In this document: positions 17,787 through 25,483 of the stretch, piece after piece
Layout of the letters: each line of letters opens with the position of its first letter
Numbering within the stretch: position 1 is the first letter of the stretch
Origin: CAYSFW01 sp050329935
GTDB taxonomy: Bacteria; Pseudomonadota; Gammaproteobacteria; UWMA-0217
NCBI GenBank assembly: GCA_050329935.1
Contig: JBHJOI010000101.1
Location: 15,217-79,216, forward strand
Length of the DNA stretch: 64,000 nucleotides
Direction of reading: 5' to 3'
Position numbers and translations under genes: made by a program
The notes under the pieces: generated by a model
What the model was told of the DNA's origin: nothing
What the model saw: the letters and a program-made list of their open reading frames with translations, nothing else
Database searches by the model: none

Positions 17787-19694
17787 ATGCTGCAGTCCAT
17801 CCGGGATAAGTCGCGGGGCTGGTTTGCCTACGTCGTAATCGCGTTTATCAGCATTCCGTTTATGTTCTGGGGCATTCAGGAATATCTCGGAGGCGGTGAT
17901 AAGCGAGTCGCGGCGACGATCAACGATACGGAAATCTCTGTTGTAGAGTATCAACGCTCGGTACAGCAGTATACCCAGCGTTTGCGTGAACTATTTGGTG
18001 CACAACTGCCAGCGGAGCTTAGCAATCCGGCTGTGGTCCGTGACAGTGTTCTGAACGGGATGATTCGCGATTACCTGAAGCACGAGTACGCGCTGGGGCA
18101 CGGTATGCGCACTAGCGACGAACAGCTTGTCGAGGAGATCAGAGTGATACCAATGTTCCAGGACGGCGGCCGTTTTAGCCCATCGAAATACGAGCAGGTC
18201 GTCACGCAGCAATTCCGCAGCAAGGCGGGATTCGAACAACAGCTGCGCCAGGATTTACTTAACTCGCAACTTGAGCTAGCGATCGAAAGCTCGAGTTTTT
18301 TGACGCCGGTTGATTTATCAGAATTGCGCGCGTTTAAGGAACAACGACGCGTTGTGCGTTATTTTGATATCGATCACTCAGGCTTTTCCGAGTCGGTGCG
18401 GGTCGATGATCAGCAGATCAGGGATTATTACAGTCGCAATGAAGCTGCTTTCGTAACGCCCGATCGAGTCAAATTGCATTTCATAGCGCTAGACGAACGC
18501 CAGTTGGCGGAACGAGTTCCCGTCGACGACGATGCCTTGAAATCGTTCTATGAAGAATATCGCGAGCGATACAGTGAACCTGAAGCGCGCCGTCTCAGTA
18601 TGATCCTTTTAAAGGTGCCCGAGGCCGACCTAGCCGCCGAAGATGCCGTTCGTATCAAGGCCGATGAACTTTTTCAACGCCTTCAGGCGGGTGAGTCATT
18701 TGATACGTTGGCCGGCGAGGCGTCGCAGGATTCGCTTTCAGCGAGTCAGGGCGGTGATCTAGGCTGGGTTGGTCGAGGCGAGTTCTCAAGCGATATCGAA
18801 ACGATCGCGTTCGCCGCTGAAGTTGGTACGGTCACGCGGCCAGTGTTGATCGATGGCGCGTTTCGCATGTTCAAAGTGAATGAAATTCGGCTGTCGACGC
18901 CGAGGCCATTCGACGAAGTGCGCTCTGACGTGGAGCGGGAGTATCGACAGCGACAGGTTGAGCGCATGTGGATTGAGCAGAGTGACCGCCTTGTGACGCT
19001 GGCCTACGAGAATCCTACTTCGCTGGAACCAGCGGCTGCGGCGCTAGATCTCGACATTCAGACATCCGACTGGATTACCGCCGCTCAAGGTTCGGGTATC
19101 GCGGTGGATCCCAAGGTGCGTGCCGTTGCGTTCTCCAATGAGATTCTTGCGCAAAATCGGAATAGCGAGGTAATTGATCTGGGATCGGGTCGAGAGGTCG
19201 TGATTCGAATAGCGGAGCATGAACCCTCGCGGTCGCGTCCGATAGAGGATGTCAAGGATTCGATACGGAATATTCTTGAAAAGCAACAATTGCGCGCGGC
19301 GGCAGTTGCGGCGGGTGAGCGAGCGCTTGAGTCCGCTCGAGAAGGTCAGGCGCTGGAAACTCTCGCGGGCGAGCTGAATGCGGCGATCTCTAGTCCGGGA
19401 GCAATCAGCCGACAAACCACAGACATTCCCCGGCAGATACTGGACGCGGCATTCAGGATGGACAGACCGAGTGATGGGAAGCCGGTGTATTCGGGCTTGC
19501 AGTTAGATGACGGAGACTACGTTGTGCTTGAACTCGTCTCCGTCGAAGCCGGGAACGGTGATGCTTCGGCGTCGCTATCGGATGCAGTTGAGTCCGCCGC
19601 CGCGGCCTACGCACAAAGACAGATTGATGCGTTACTAAGTACGCTCCAAGCGCGAGCGAAGATCGAAGTTTTTGACGAGCACCTTAAAGAGTAG
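17787..19694 (+). CDS. ppiD: Periplasmic folding chaperone PpiD (SurA-like, membrane-anchored)
   Basis: Inner-membrane-anchored periplasmic chaperone near the Sec exit. The 635 residues begin MLQSIRDKSRGWFAYVVIAF, a single N-terminal membrane anchor (about 12-32). A SurA_N-like segment with the VEYQRSVQQYTQRLRE helix follows, then one parvulin-type domain (about 267-370, containing ARRLSMILLKVPE and SQGGDLGWVGRGEF) and a C-terminal helical region. The hupB-tRNA-ppiD order is standard in gammaproteobacteria. Confidence 0.93.
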   Translation: MLQSIRDKSRGWFAYVVIAFISIPFMFWGIQEYLGGGDKRVAATINDTEISVVEYQRSVQQYTQRLRELFGAQLPAELSNPAVVRDSVLNGMIRDYLKHEYALGHGMRTSDEQLVEEIRVIPMFQDGGRFSPSKYEQVVTQQFRSKAGFEQQLRQDLLNSQLELAIESSSFLTPVDLSELRAFKEQRRVVRYFDIDHSGFSESVRVDDQQIRDYYSRNEAAFVTPDRVKLHFIALDERQLAERVPVDDDALKSFYEEYRERYSEPEARRLSMILLKVPEADLAAEDAVRIKADELFQRLQAGESFDTLAGEASQDSLSASQGGDLGWVGRGEFSSDIETIAFAAEVGTVTRPVLIDGAFRMFKVNEIRLSTPRPFDEVRSDVEREYRQRQVERMWIEQSDRLVTLAYENPTSLEPAAAALDLDIQTSDWITAAQGSGIAVDPKVRAVAFSNEILAQNRNSEVIDLGSGREVVIRIAEHEPSRSRPIEDVKDSIRNILEKQQLRAAAVAAGERALESAREGQALETLAGELNAAISSPGAISRQTTDIPRQILDAAFRMDRPSDGKPVYSGLQLDDGDYVVLELVSVEAGNGDASASLSDAVESAAAAYAQRQIDALLSTLQARAKIEVFDEHLKE

Positions 19695-19778
19695 ATTTGG
19701 ACTCGTTCAAAATCGAGCGCTCTCGTGTGACAACGTCTGAGTACTTTCGTCGAATCCTTGCGGATTATGAAGAGACTT

Positions 19779-19801
19779 GCCCCGGCCTTCGCGGCCGGGG
19801 C
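19779..19801. terminator. Strong hairpin between convergent ppiD and a small gene
   Basis: GCCCCGGCC (19779-19787) and GGCCGGGGC (19793-19801) form a perfect 9-bp GC stem with a 5-base loop. It has no T-run but sits between convergent genes, so it may stop transcription both ways. Confidence 0.5.
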
Positions 19802-19831
19802 GTGGCGTGAATGGAGCCCTTCGGCTTGTGG

Positions 19832-20062
19832 TTAGCGAGTGTCGAAGAACTCCGCGTCCTTGCGAATACGTTGCTGTAAATCGCTCAACAGTCCGATAAT
19901 GCGCTCTTCGGCGTCGAAAACGGCAGCATCGATGGCCGCTTCGATCAGTAACTCAAGTTCGCTGAAATGAGCGTTCCCAACTGTGTTATCTAGGTCAGTG
20001 CCGATCAGTTCCCTAAATCGCGTAACGACCTTTTCGGCGTGGTGCGACTGTTGTTTGGTCAT
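19832..20062 (-). CDS. Small acidic protein coupled to ppk2, unknown function
   Basis: 76 residues, mostly helical by composition (SELELLIEAAIDAAVFDAEE, then LLSDLQQRIRKDAEFF). No signal peptide, metal motif or known domain is visible. Its ATG overlaps the ppk2 stop by 4 bases, so it is translated with the kinase. A role as a partner or regulator of PPK2 is a guess from this coupling alone. Confidence 0.65.
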   Translation of the reverse strand: MTKQQSHHAEKVVTRFRELIGTDLDNTVGNAHFSELELLIEAAIDAAVFDAEERIIGLLSDLQQRIRKDAEFFDTR

Positions 20063-21003
20063 TTGTTTCCGCCTTTCAAACCTTCGGTTGGATTCGCCAG
20101 AATAAGTTCGCCTTCTTCGTAAATCATCGACGCGGGTCCGACGATCAGTGGATCAGGAGGCACCGCGATCGACACGTTCTTGTTCGGGTAAGGCAACAGC
20201 GAGAGCACATGTCGCATCGCGTTGATGCGGGCACGCTTCTTACAGTCCGATTTGACGACCGCCCAGGGCGCATCGGCGGTATCGGTGTAGAAAAACATCG
20301 CTTCCTTGGCTTCCGTGTAGGCGTCCCATTTATCGAGAGAGGCCATATCGATCGGACTCAGCTTCCATTGCTTGAGCGGATCCTTCTTGCGCTGCTGGAA
20401 GCGCCGGAACTGTTCCGTTCGGCTGACCGAAAACCACAATTTAAAGAACCGGATACCGCTGCGCACCAACATGCGCTCCAAGTCTGGCGCTTGGCGCATG
20501 AACTCGAGATACTCGGGCGCGGTGCAAAAACCCATGACTTTCTCGACGCCCGCACGGTTGTACCACGAGCGATCAAACATCACGATCTCACCCGCGGTAG
20601 GCAGATGTTGAATGTAGCGTTGAAAGTACCATTGCCCTCGCTCCTGCTCGGTTGGCTTCTCGAGTGCGACAATGCGAGCGCCGCGGGGGTTCAGGTGTTC
20701 CATGAAACGCTTGATCGTGCCGCCCTTGCCCGCGGCATCTCGACCTTCGAACAGCAGAACAATGCGCTCTCCGGATTCCTTGACCCAGTTCTGCATCTTC
20801 AATAGTTCAATCTGAAGCTCTGCCTTCCGCGCCTCGTATTCGTTGCGCCCCATTTTAGTTGGATAGGGATATGCACCCCCTTTGAAAATGGCGGTCCGAT
20901 TAGTTTCTATGGGCGCTTCGATGCGCTCCTCGATCTCGGCCTGTGGATGCAACTGGTCGACCACGTTGTCGCTGACAAGATCTTCCAAGGGGGGAATCCT
21001 CAT
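20059..21003 (-). CDS. ppk2: Polyphosphate kinase 2 (single-domain PPK2)
   Basis: Transfers phosphate between polyphosphate and nucleotides, favouring NDP to NTP in the one-domain class. It has 314 residues. An N-terminal helical extension precedes Walker A GRDAAGKGG (87-95), Walker B FDRSWYNR (143-150) and the lid-type segment FQQRKKDPLKQWKLSP. The enzyme is cytoplasmic. It heads a two-gene unit with the small acidic protein. The AT-rich stretch 21004-21113 should carry its promoter, which I cannot fix precisely. Confidence 0.92.
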   Translation of the reverse strand: MRIPPLEDLVSDNVVDQLHPQAEIEERIEAPIETNRTAIFKGGAYPYPTKMGRNEYEARKAELQIELLKMQNWVKESGERIVLLFEGRDAAGKGGTIKRFMEHLNPRGARIVALEKPTEQERGQWYFQRYIQHLPTAGEIVMFDRSWYNRAGVEKVMGFCTAPEYLEFMRQAPDLERMLVRSGIRFFKLWFSVSRTEQFRRFQQRKKDPLKQWKLSPIDMASLDKWDAYTEAKEAMFFYTDTADAPWAVVKSDCKKRARINAMRHVLSLLPYPNKNVSIAVPPDPLIVGPASMIYEEGELILANPTEGLKGGNK

Positions 21004-21113
21004 GTTGGATGATTACTGACGCTGACATTACTCTGCGGAAAATAAGTCAATATTGATACAAGTCAAGCCCGGTTGATCGATAAGCCATAGATTTTCGAGG
21101 CAGCGAAGAATAT

Positions 21114-21977
21114 TTACGAACCTGAGACACTCTGCCCAATTTCGTAAACGAACAGGCGAGTTCCCCTTTGGTCGTCGACTTCGACGACATTGCGGGGATC
21201 GACGCCCGGTATGGCGAACGTGTTACTGATCAGAAGGGTCCCCGGGCGCATTTCGCGTTGAACCTTGCGCCAGAGGTCCGCCATGGGCACCGGCGACAGA
21301 AACGCGTAGACGCAATCGTAGGGTTCGAGTGTGTAGTTCCAGAAGTTGCCCCAAGTGATCCTGATCGCGCCGCGACTTCGCAGCGATCTCAGTTTGCTGA
21401 TCAAGTACGGTAGTGGCGCGTTCTCGATGCCGTGGTATCGACCACCTGGGGCATGATGTGAGAGTTGGCATACCAGCGAACCAATGCCCGAGCCGAGATC
21501 CAGAACGCGAAAAGGTGCGGGCGGCAAGCACGCAGCAACGGCCCTGACCGCGGTACGGTTGCTCAGGAACAAGGGAACTTGGGTCTTGAAGGTGGTCCAG
21601 TAGACGATGACCAGCGTGGCGAACGCGAGCAGATACCATTCGGGCGCTAGTGATAGCCGTTGTGCGGCGATCAACGCCCCGGGCAGGATGGCGTTGATCG
21701 GAAGCCACCACCACTGAAGTCCGAATTGGCGGCCGAACGATGCGGCAAGCCCTCCTTGAAGCGCGAGCGTGACCCACGGTGACCACGCCAGATCGGTCCA
21801 ATGTTCGGCGGCCGCGGTGGTCGCGAGCGCCATGAACACCGCAAGAGCCTGCGCGATCAACGCGCGCGCGACGGGTGGCAATGACCCGCATTTCCAATAC
21901 GCACCGTTTATCGGGGTCTGCTCTTCGATCAGGTCGTCGCCAATGGTGGCTCGACGAGCGGGCGGCGGTGTTACCAA
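21114..21977 (-). CDS. Membrane-anchored class I SAM methyltransferase-like protein
   Basis: 287 residues, apparently from a TTG start two bases after the motB stop; no ATG occurs before the first membrane segment. Three or four hydrophobic segments occupy about 35-130. They precede a Rossmann methyltransferase domain with motif I VLDLGSGIGSLVC (about 158-170), the acidic GIENAPLPYL loop, and DCVYAFLSPVPM. It is the third gene of the mot unit, but a flagellar role is not established. Similar membrane methyltransferases occur with varied neighbours. Confidence 0.6.
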   Translation of the reverse strand: MVTPPPARRATIGDDLIEEQTPINGAYWKCGSLPPVARALIAQALAVFMALATTAAAEHWTDLAWSPWVTLALQGGLAASFGRQFGLQWWWLPINAILPGALIAAQRLSLAPEWYLLAFATLVIVYWTTFKTQVPLFLSNRTAVRAVAACLPPAPFRVLDLGSGIGSLVCQLSHHAPGGRYHGIENAPLPYLISKLRSLRSRGAIRITWGNFWNYTLEPYDCVYAFLSPVPMADLWRKVQREMRPGTLLISNTFAIPGVDPRNVVEVDDQRGTRLFVYEIGQSVSGS

Positions 21978-21979
21978 GG

Positions 21980-22954
21980 CTATTTCGCGTCCGTTGTGAC
22001 GGTTGTGTCCGTATTCGTTGGCGGGGTGGCGGGCGCCGCATTTGGATCGACGTCTGAGGTGGTGGATCCTGTGTCGAGATTCGCTTCCTCGGCGGGTGGT
22101 TGGAACATGTCCTTGAAGTTATCAATCGTGTTGATGTTGAGGATCCCGCCGTCTTCGTAGATTTTTTGCTCAGCGGCTTTGGTCATCACCAGTATGCTCA
22201 TCCTCCTATTGATTGAATTCAGCGGATCGCTCTTGTCGAACAACACGGCATCCGAGAGACCCACCACGCGAACCACCTTGTTTTCACCGAGCCCGCCGTT
22301 GATCATCTCGCGCCGCGAGGCGTTGGCGCGGTCGCTAGAAAGTTCCCAGTTGCTGTATCCGCGCTCGCGTCCGGGGTAGGGTTTGCTATCGGTGTGGCCG
22401 GCAAGACTGATCCGATTGGGCACTTCGTTCAATACCTTGCCGATTTCCTGCAATATCGTGACCGTGTAGGATTTCAAGGCCGCGCTTCCGAGATCAAACA
22501 TGGCGCGATTTTTCTCGTCCACGATCTGAATGCGTAAACCGTCGCGAGTTAGATCGAGTATCAACTGATCCTTGAATTGACGCAGCAGTTCGTTGGTTTC
22601 GATGAGCTCCTCGAGTTTTTTTCGAAGGGCGTCGAGATACGCAATTTCCTCCTTGGTGATGTCCTCGGGCGGCTTTTCCTCGGATGCGCCACTGAGCTGC
22701 TTGAGCTCGTAGACGCGGTCGATTTCCTGGGCGCGGCCTTCCTTGCCGCCTTGCAACGCGACTTCCAGCGGCGTCTTGAAGTACTCGGAAATGCCCTCGA
22801 GCTTGGCCTTGTTGACGGAGCTCAGCAACCACATCAACAGAAAGAACGCCATCATCGCGGTCACGAAGTCGGCATAGGCGATTTTCCAGGCGCCACCGTG
22901 ATGACCACCGGCAACCTTTTTGACGCGCTTAATGATGATGGGGCGATCGCTCAT
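21980..22954 (-). CDS. motB: Flagellar motor stator protein MotB
   Basis: Peptidoglycan-anchored stator subunit that channels ions with MotA. It has 324 residues. The cytoplasmic basic leader and single membrane helix contain the conserved ion-binding Asp29 in AWKIAYADFVTAMMAFF. A plug/linker region follows, then a C-terminal OmpA-type peptidoglycan-binding domain (about 150-265) with SLAGHTDSKPY and SSDRANASRREMI. The C-terminus has a Pro/Thr-rich tail. It follows motA by 30 bases. Confidence 0.95.
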   Translation of the reverse strand: MSDRPIIIKRVKKVAGGHHGGAWKIAYADFVTAMMAFFLLMWLLSSVNKAKLEGISEYFKTPLEVALQGGKEGRAQEIDRVYELKQLSGASEEKPPEDITKEEIAYLDALRKKLEELIETNELLRQFKDQLILDLTRDGLRIQIVDEKNRAMFDLGSAALKSYTVTILQEIGKVLNEVPNRISLAGHTDSKPYPGRERGYSNWELSSDRANASRREMINGGLGENKVVRVVGLSDAVLFDKSDPLNSINRRMSILVMTKAAEQKIYEDGGILNINTIDNFKDMFQPPAEEANLDTGSTTSDVDPNAAPATPPTNTDTTVTTDAK

Positions 22955-22984
22955 GGCGTGATTCCTTTCGTTGGCGAGTCCGTG

Positions 22985-23848
22985 TTAGCCGGCGTTCTTG
23001 CTCTGCTTAACGTGTTCCTCCAGTTCGCTGAAGCCTGGGCGTTCCGTTGAAAACACGACCTTGCGACCAAACTCGACGGCAACTTGCGGTGCGTAGCCGT
23101 TCATGCTTGCAAGCAGGGTGACCTTAATGCATTGCAACATTTTCGAGCTTTCATGGTGCTTTTGCTCGATCACCGTCGCGATCGGTCCAAACACGCCGTA
23201 AGCGAAAAGAATGCCGAGAAATGTTCCGACCAGCGCATGGGCGATCAGAATTCCGAGTTCGCCAGGTGGCAAGTGGAGCGATCCCATGGTTTTCACGACC
23301 CCCATGACGGCCGCGATAATTCCGAAAGCCGGCAACGCATCGGCGAGTTTCGCAACCGCGTGAACGGGAATTTCACCTTCATGATGGTGGGTTTCGAGTT
23401 CTTGGTCCATGAGCGCTTCGATCTCGAGTGCGTTCATGTTGCCGCCAACCATCAGGCGCAAGTAATCGGTGACGAAGTCCATCACATGGTGATCCTTCAT
23501 GACCTTTGGATACTTCTGAAATAAGGCGCTTTCCTTCGGTGCGTCGATGTCGCCTTCGATCGACATCAATCCGTCCTTGCGGATTTTAGTCAGAATCTCG
23601 TAGAGCAGCGCGAACAACTCCATGTATAGCGCCTTGGTAAACTTCGAGCCCCCGAAGACCGAGGGGAAGGTCTTGCCGGTCGCCTTCATCACCTTCAAGG
23701 TGTTTCCCATGATGAATGCGCCGATACCGCCGCCAAGAATCATCAACACCTCGAGTGGTTGCCACAGTGCGGACAGATATCCGCCCGCCAGTACGTACCC
23801 GCCAAAAACCGACCCTAGCCCGACCACCAATCCAATAATAACAAACAT
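22985..23848 (-). CDS. motA: Flagellar motor stator protein MotA
   Basis: Inner-membrane proton-channel subunit of the flagellar stator, with four membrane segments and the cytoplasmic loop that contacts the rotor. I take ATG 23848 (MFVIIGLVVGLGSVFGGYVL) as the start, giving 287 residues. An AGGGAG lies 11 bases upstream on the minus strand, whereas the longer reading to 23938 adds a non-membrane leader. Visible features include YEILTKIRKDGLMSIEGDID (rotor-interface charges) and the LPAFGIIAAVMGVVKTMGSL helix. A two-gene stator unit with motB. Confidence 0.94.
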   Translation of the reverse strand: MFVIIGLVVGLGSVFGGYVLAGGYLSALWQPLEVLMILGGGIGAFIMGNTLKVMKATGKTFPSVFGGSKFTKALYMELFALLYEILTKIRKDGLMSIEGDIDAPKESALFQKYPKVMKDHHVMDFVTDYLRLMVGGNMNALEIEALMDQELETHHHEGEIPVHAVAKLADALPAFGIIAAVMGVVKTMGSLHLPPGELGILIAHALVGTFLGILFAYGVFGPIATVIEQKHHESSKMLQCIKVTLLASMNGYAPQVAVEFGRKVVFSTERPGFSELEEHVKQSKNAG

Positions 23849-23895
23849 TCTTGATCCAACTCCCTGGACGATTATTCTGGTGAGTGCCGAACGGA

Positions 23896-23968
23896 TTATC
23901 GGTTTCCAACGCGAGGACCTCAACGCCGGAGCCGACATGAGAGTGACGAACAGGTCAAATATTATCGG
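23896..23968 (-). promoter_or_regulatory. Two CCGATAA motifs upstream of motA
   Basis: On the minus strand CCGATAA occurs at 23902-23896 and at 23968-23962, matching the -10 core of flagellar sigma-28 promoters (GCCGATAA), which commonly drive motA. Neither has a convincing TAAA-type -35 at the right distance, so this is weak. Confidence 0.25.
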
Positions 23969-24067
23969 TTGAGCCCCGCGCCGGCGATGGTTTTTGCGAG
24001 TCGCTCTACAGTTGTAAAAAAAACGTCCCTGAAGCGTGGTGCACCGGATAATGTGGATTTATGACGA

Positions 24068-24190
24068 CGAAAAAACCGGTTACCACCGCTAAGGCGGTAA
24101 CCGAATTTGGTGACATGGCAAAGATCAAATACTGCGGAGGCTGAGGTGTGGTTCGTAAATTTGCCGCAACCAAACCGACAGTAACAGTGA
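24068..24190 (-). ncRNA. Candidate small RNA (about 120 nt) between fabI and motA
   Basis: Bounded at its 3' end by a canonical terminator (24103-24070) with no protein gene directly before it. Upstream lies an FNR-like palindrome centred at 24229.5, which would be about 41.5 bases before a start near 24188, the usual activator spacing. The -10 is poor. The inferred RNA contains a C-rich segment (CACCTCAGCCTCCGC) that could pair with ribosome-binding sites. The boundaries are inferred. Confidence 0.35.
24070..24103 (-). terminator. Rho-independent terminator, minus strand
   Basis: CGGTTACC at 24103-24096 (minus strand) pairs with GGTAACCG at 24084-24077, with one mismatch and two more GC pairs inside and a 5-base loop. 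Six U residues follow (24075-24070). Confidence 0.75.
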
Positions 24191-24222
24191 AACTAGGCTA
24201 TGCGATCCTCGATAATCTTGAC

Positions 24223-24236
24223 TTGACATAGGTCAA
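24223..24236. promoter_or_regulatory. FNR/Anr/Dnr-like palindrome
   Basis: TTGAC-ATAG-GTCAA is a perfect 5+5 palindrome with the 4-base spacer of FNR-family sites (consensus TTGAT-N4-ATCAA, with GTCAA half-sites tolerated). The only oriented signal nearby is the minus-strand terminator 120 bases away. Confidence 0.45.
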
Positions 24237-24418
24237 ATGAACTATGACTTGTTGCGTGGCTGTCGGTATTTGAGTGCTGCCTAGCATCGGCCACCCGAAA
24301 CGAGCGCTCGGTCAAAGCGTCGCCACAAGGACTCAGAAGTCTCGGCTACGAGATGCGAGAGGCGGGGCGTCACAGGCTCCGGAACCGCGCGGCGCGACCC
24401 CGTTCCTTGCAACAAGCA

Positions 24419-24432
24419 CCGATCCGGATCGG
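24419..24432. repeat. 14-bp perfect palindrome downstream of fabI
   Basis: CCGATCCGGATCGG reads the same on both strands, about 57 bases after the fabI stop. It could be an operator or a tight hairpin at the fabI mRNA 3' end. No T-run follows. Confidence 0.35.
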
Positions 24433-24488
24433 GTTGAGGGAAACTGGTCCGCGATATGCTCGCCGAAGATTGCGGTTCGGCGGACCGC

Positions 24489-25268
24489 TTAGCCGGACGC
24501 CGCCACGATACTGAAGCCGCCGTCGACATAGGTGATCTCGCCCGTGATACCGCTCGCAAGGTCGGAGCACAGAAATGCGCCGGCGTTGCCAACTTCCTCG
24601 ATCGTGACATTGCGACGAAGAGGAGCGACTTTGGCGACCTCGTCCTGCAGCTTACGGAAATTGCCAATACCGGACGCCGCGAGTGTGCGGATCGGGCCGG
24701 CCGAAATGCCATTGACGCGCGTGCCCTCCGGCCCCAGGGTGTAGGCGAGGTAGCGAATGTTGGCCTCGAGGCTCGCCTTGGCCAGGCCCATGACATTGTA
24801 GCTCGGCATCGCGCGTACCGCGCCTAGGTAGGACAGCGATAGAATCGCGCCATTGCGCCCTTGCATCATCTGGCGCCCGGCTTTGGCCAGCGCGGTCAGA
24901 CTGTAGGAGCTGATATCGTGGGCGATACGAAATCCCTCGCGGGTCACGTTGTCCAAAAAATCACCTTCGAGCAACTCCTTGGGCGCGAACGCAACGGAGT
25001 GCACCAGAATGTCGACGTGATCCCAGAAGTCGTCGAGGTGATCGAACACGGCTTCGATCTCGGCGTCGCTCTCTACGTTGCAGGGCACTGTGATATCCGA
25101 GTTGAGCTCGCCCGCGATCTTTTCGACGCGCTCTTGCAGGCGCTCGTTCTGGTAAGTGAAGGCGAGTTCGGCGCCTTCGCGTCGCATCGCCTGCGCGATG
25201 CCGTAGGCGATGGAGCGGTTGCTTGCCACGCCGACGATAAGGGCGCGTTTTCCAGCGAGGAATCCCAT
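24489..25268 (-). CDS. fabI: Enoyl-[acyl-carrier-protein] reductase (NADH)
   Basis: Catalyses the last reductive step of each fatty-acid elongation cycle. The start ATG 25268 gives 259 residues and is preceded by a good ribosome site (GAAGGAGATGTC-ATG). The N-terminal nucleotide fold MGFLAGKRALIVGVASNRSI and the catalytic pair Tyr157-x6-Lys164 (in SYNVMGLAKASLE), with Tyr147, mark it as FabI rather than FabG. It is divergent from the peptide ABC transporter operon. Confidence 0.96.
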   Translation of the reverse strand: MGFLAGKRALIVGVASNRSIAYGIAQAMRREGAELAFTYQNERLQERVEKIAGELNSDITVPCNVESDAEIEAVFDHLDDFWDHVDILVHSVAFAPKELLEGDFLDNVTREGFRIAHDISSYSLTALAKAGRQMMQGRNGAILSLSYLGAVRAMPSYNVMGLAKASLEANIRYLAYTLGPEGTRVNGISAGPIRTLAASGIGNFRKLQDEVAKVAPLRRNVTIEEVGNAGAFLCSDLASGITGEITYVDGGFSIVAASG

Positions 25269-25483
25269 GACATCTCCTTCAGGTTGCTTGTTCGCGGTAC
25301 CGACAGACCGCCCATGATATTCAGGTTGCGGCCATCCGCCAATCACTGCGCGACTCGAACCGCGGATCGCGGAATCATGACAGCTGATTTCGGTTGCGGT
25401 CGAAGGGCGTGTTCTTACCGGTCGCAAAGGCTGGTAACCTAGGCAGCGTTTCGAACGTTGCGACCCGGAAGACCACCAAGACC

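Larger units (their letters stand above)
23849..24488. other. 640-base gap between fabI and motA holding a possible small-RNA gene
   Basis: No convincing protein gene. Reading the minus strand from fabI towards motA, it contains a 14-bp perfect palindrome (24419-24432), an FNR-like palindrome (24223-24236), a clear rho-independent terminator (24103-24070) and two CCGATAAT motifs just before motA. A 27-codon plus-strand frame (24061-24144) overlaps the terminator stem. Confidence 0.7.

Noticed and set aside
24061..24144. 27-codon plus-strand frame ending KIKYCGG, possible precursor peptide
   Set aside because: It overlaps the minus-strand terminator stem, has only a weak ribosome site and no processing or partner genes nearby.
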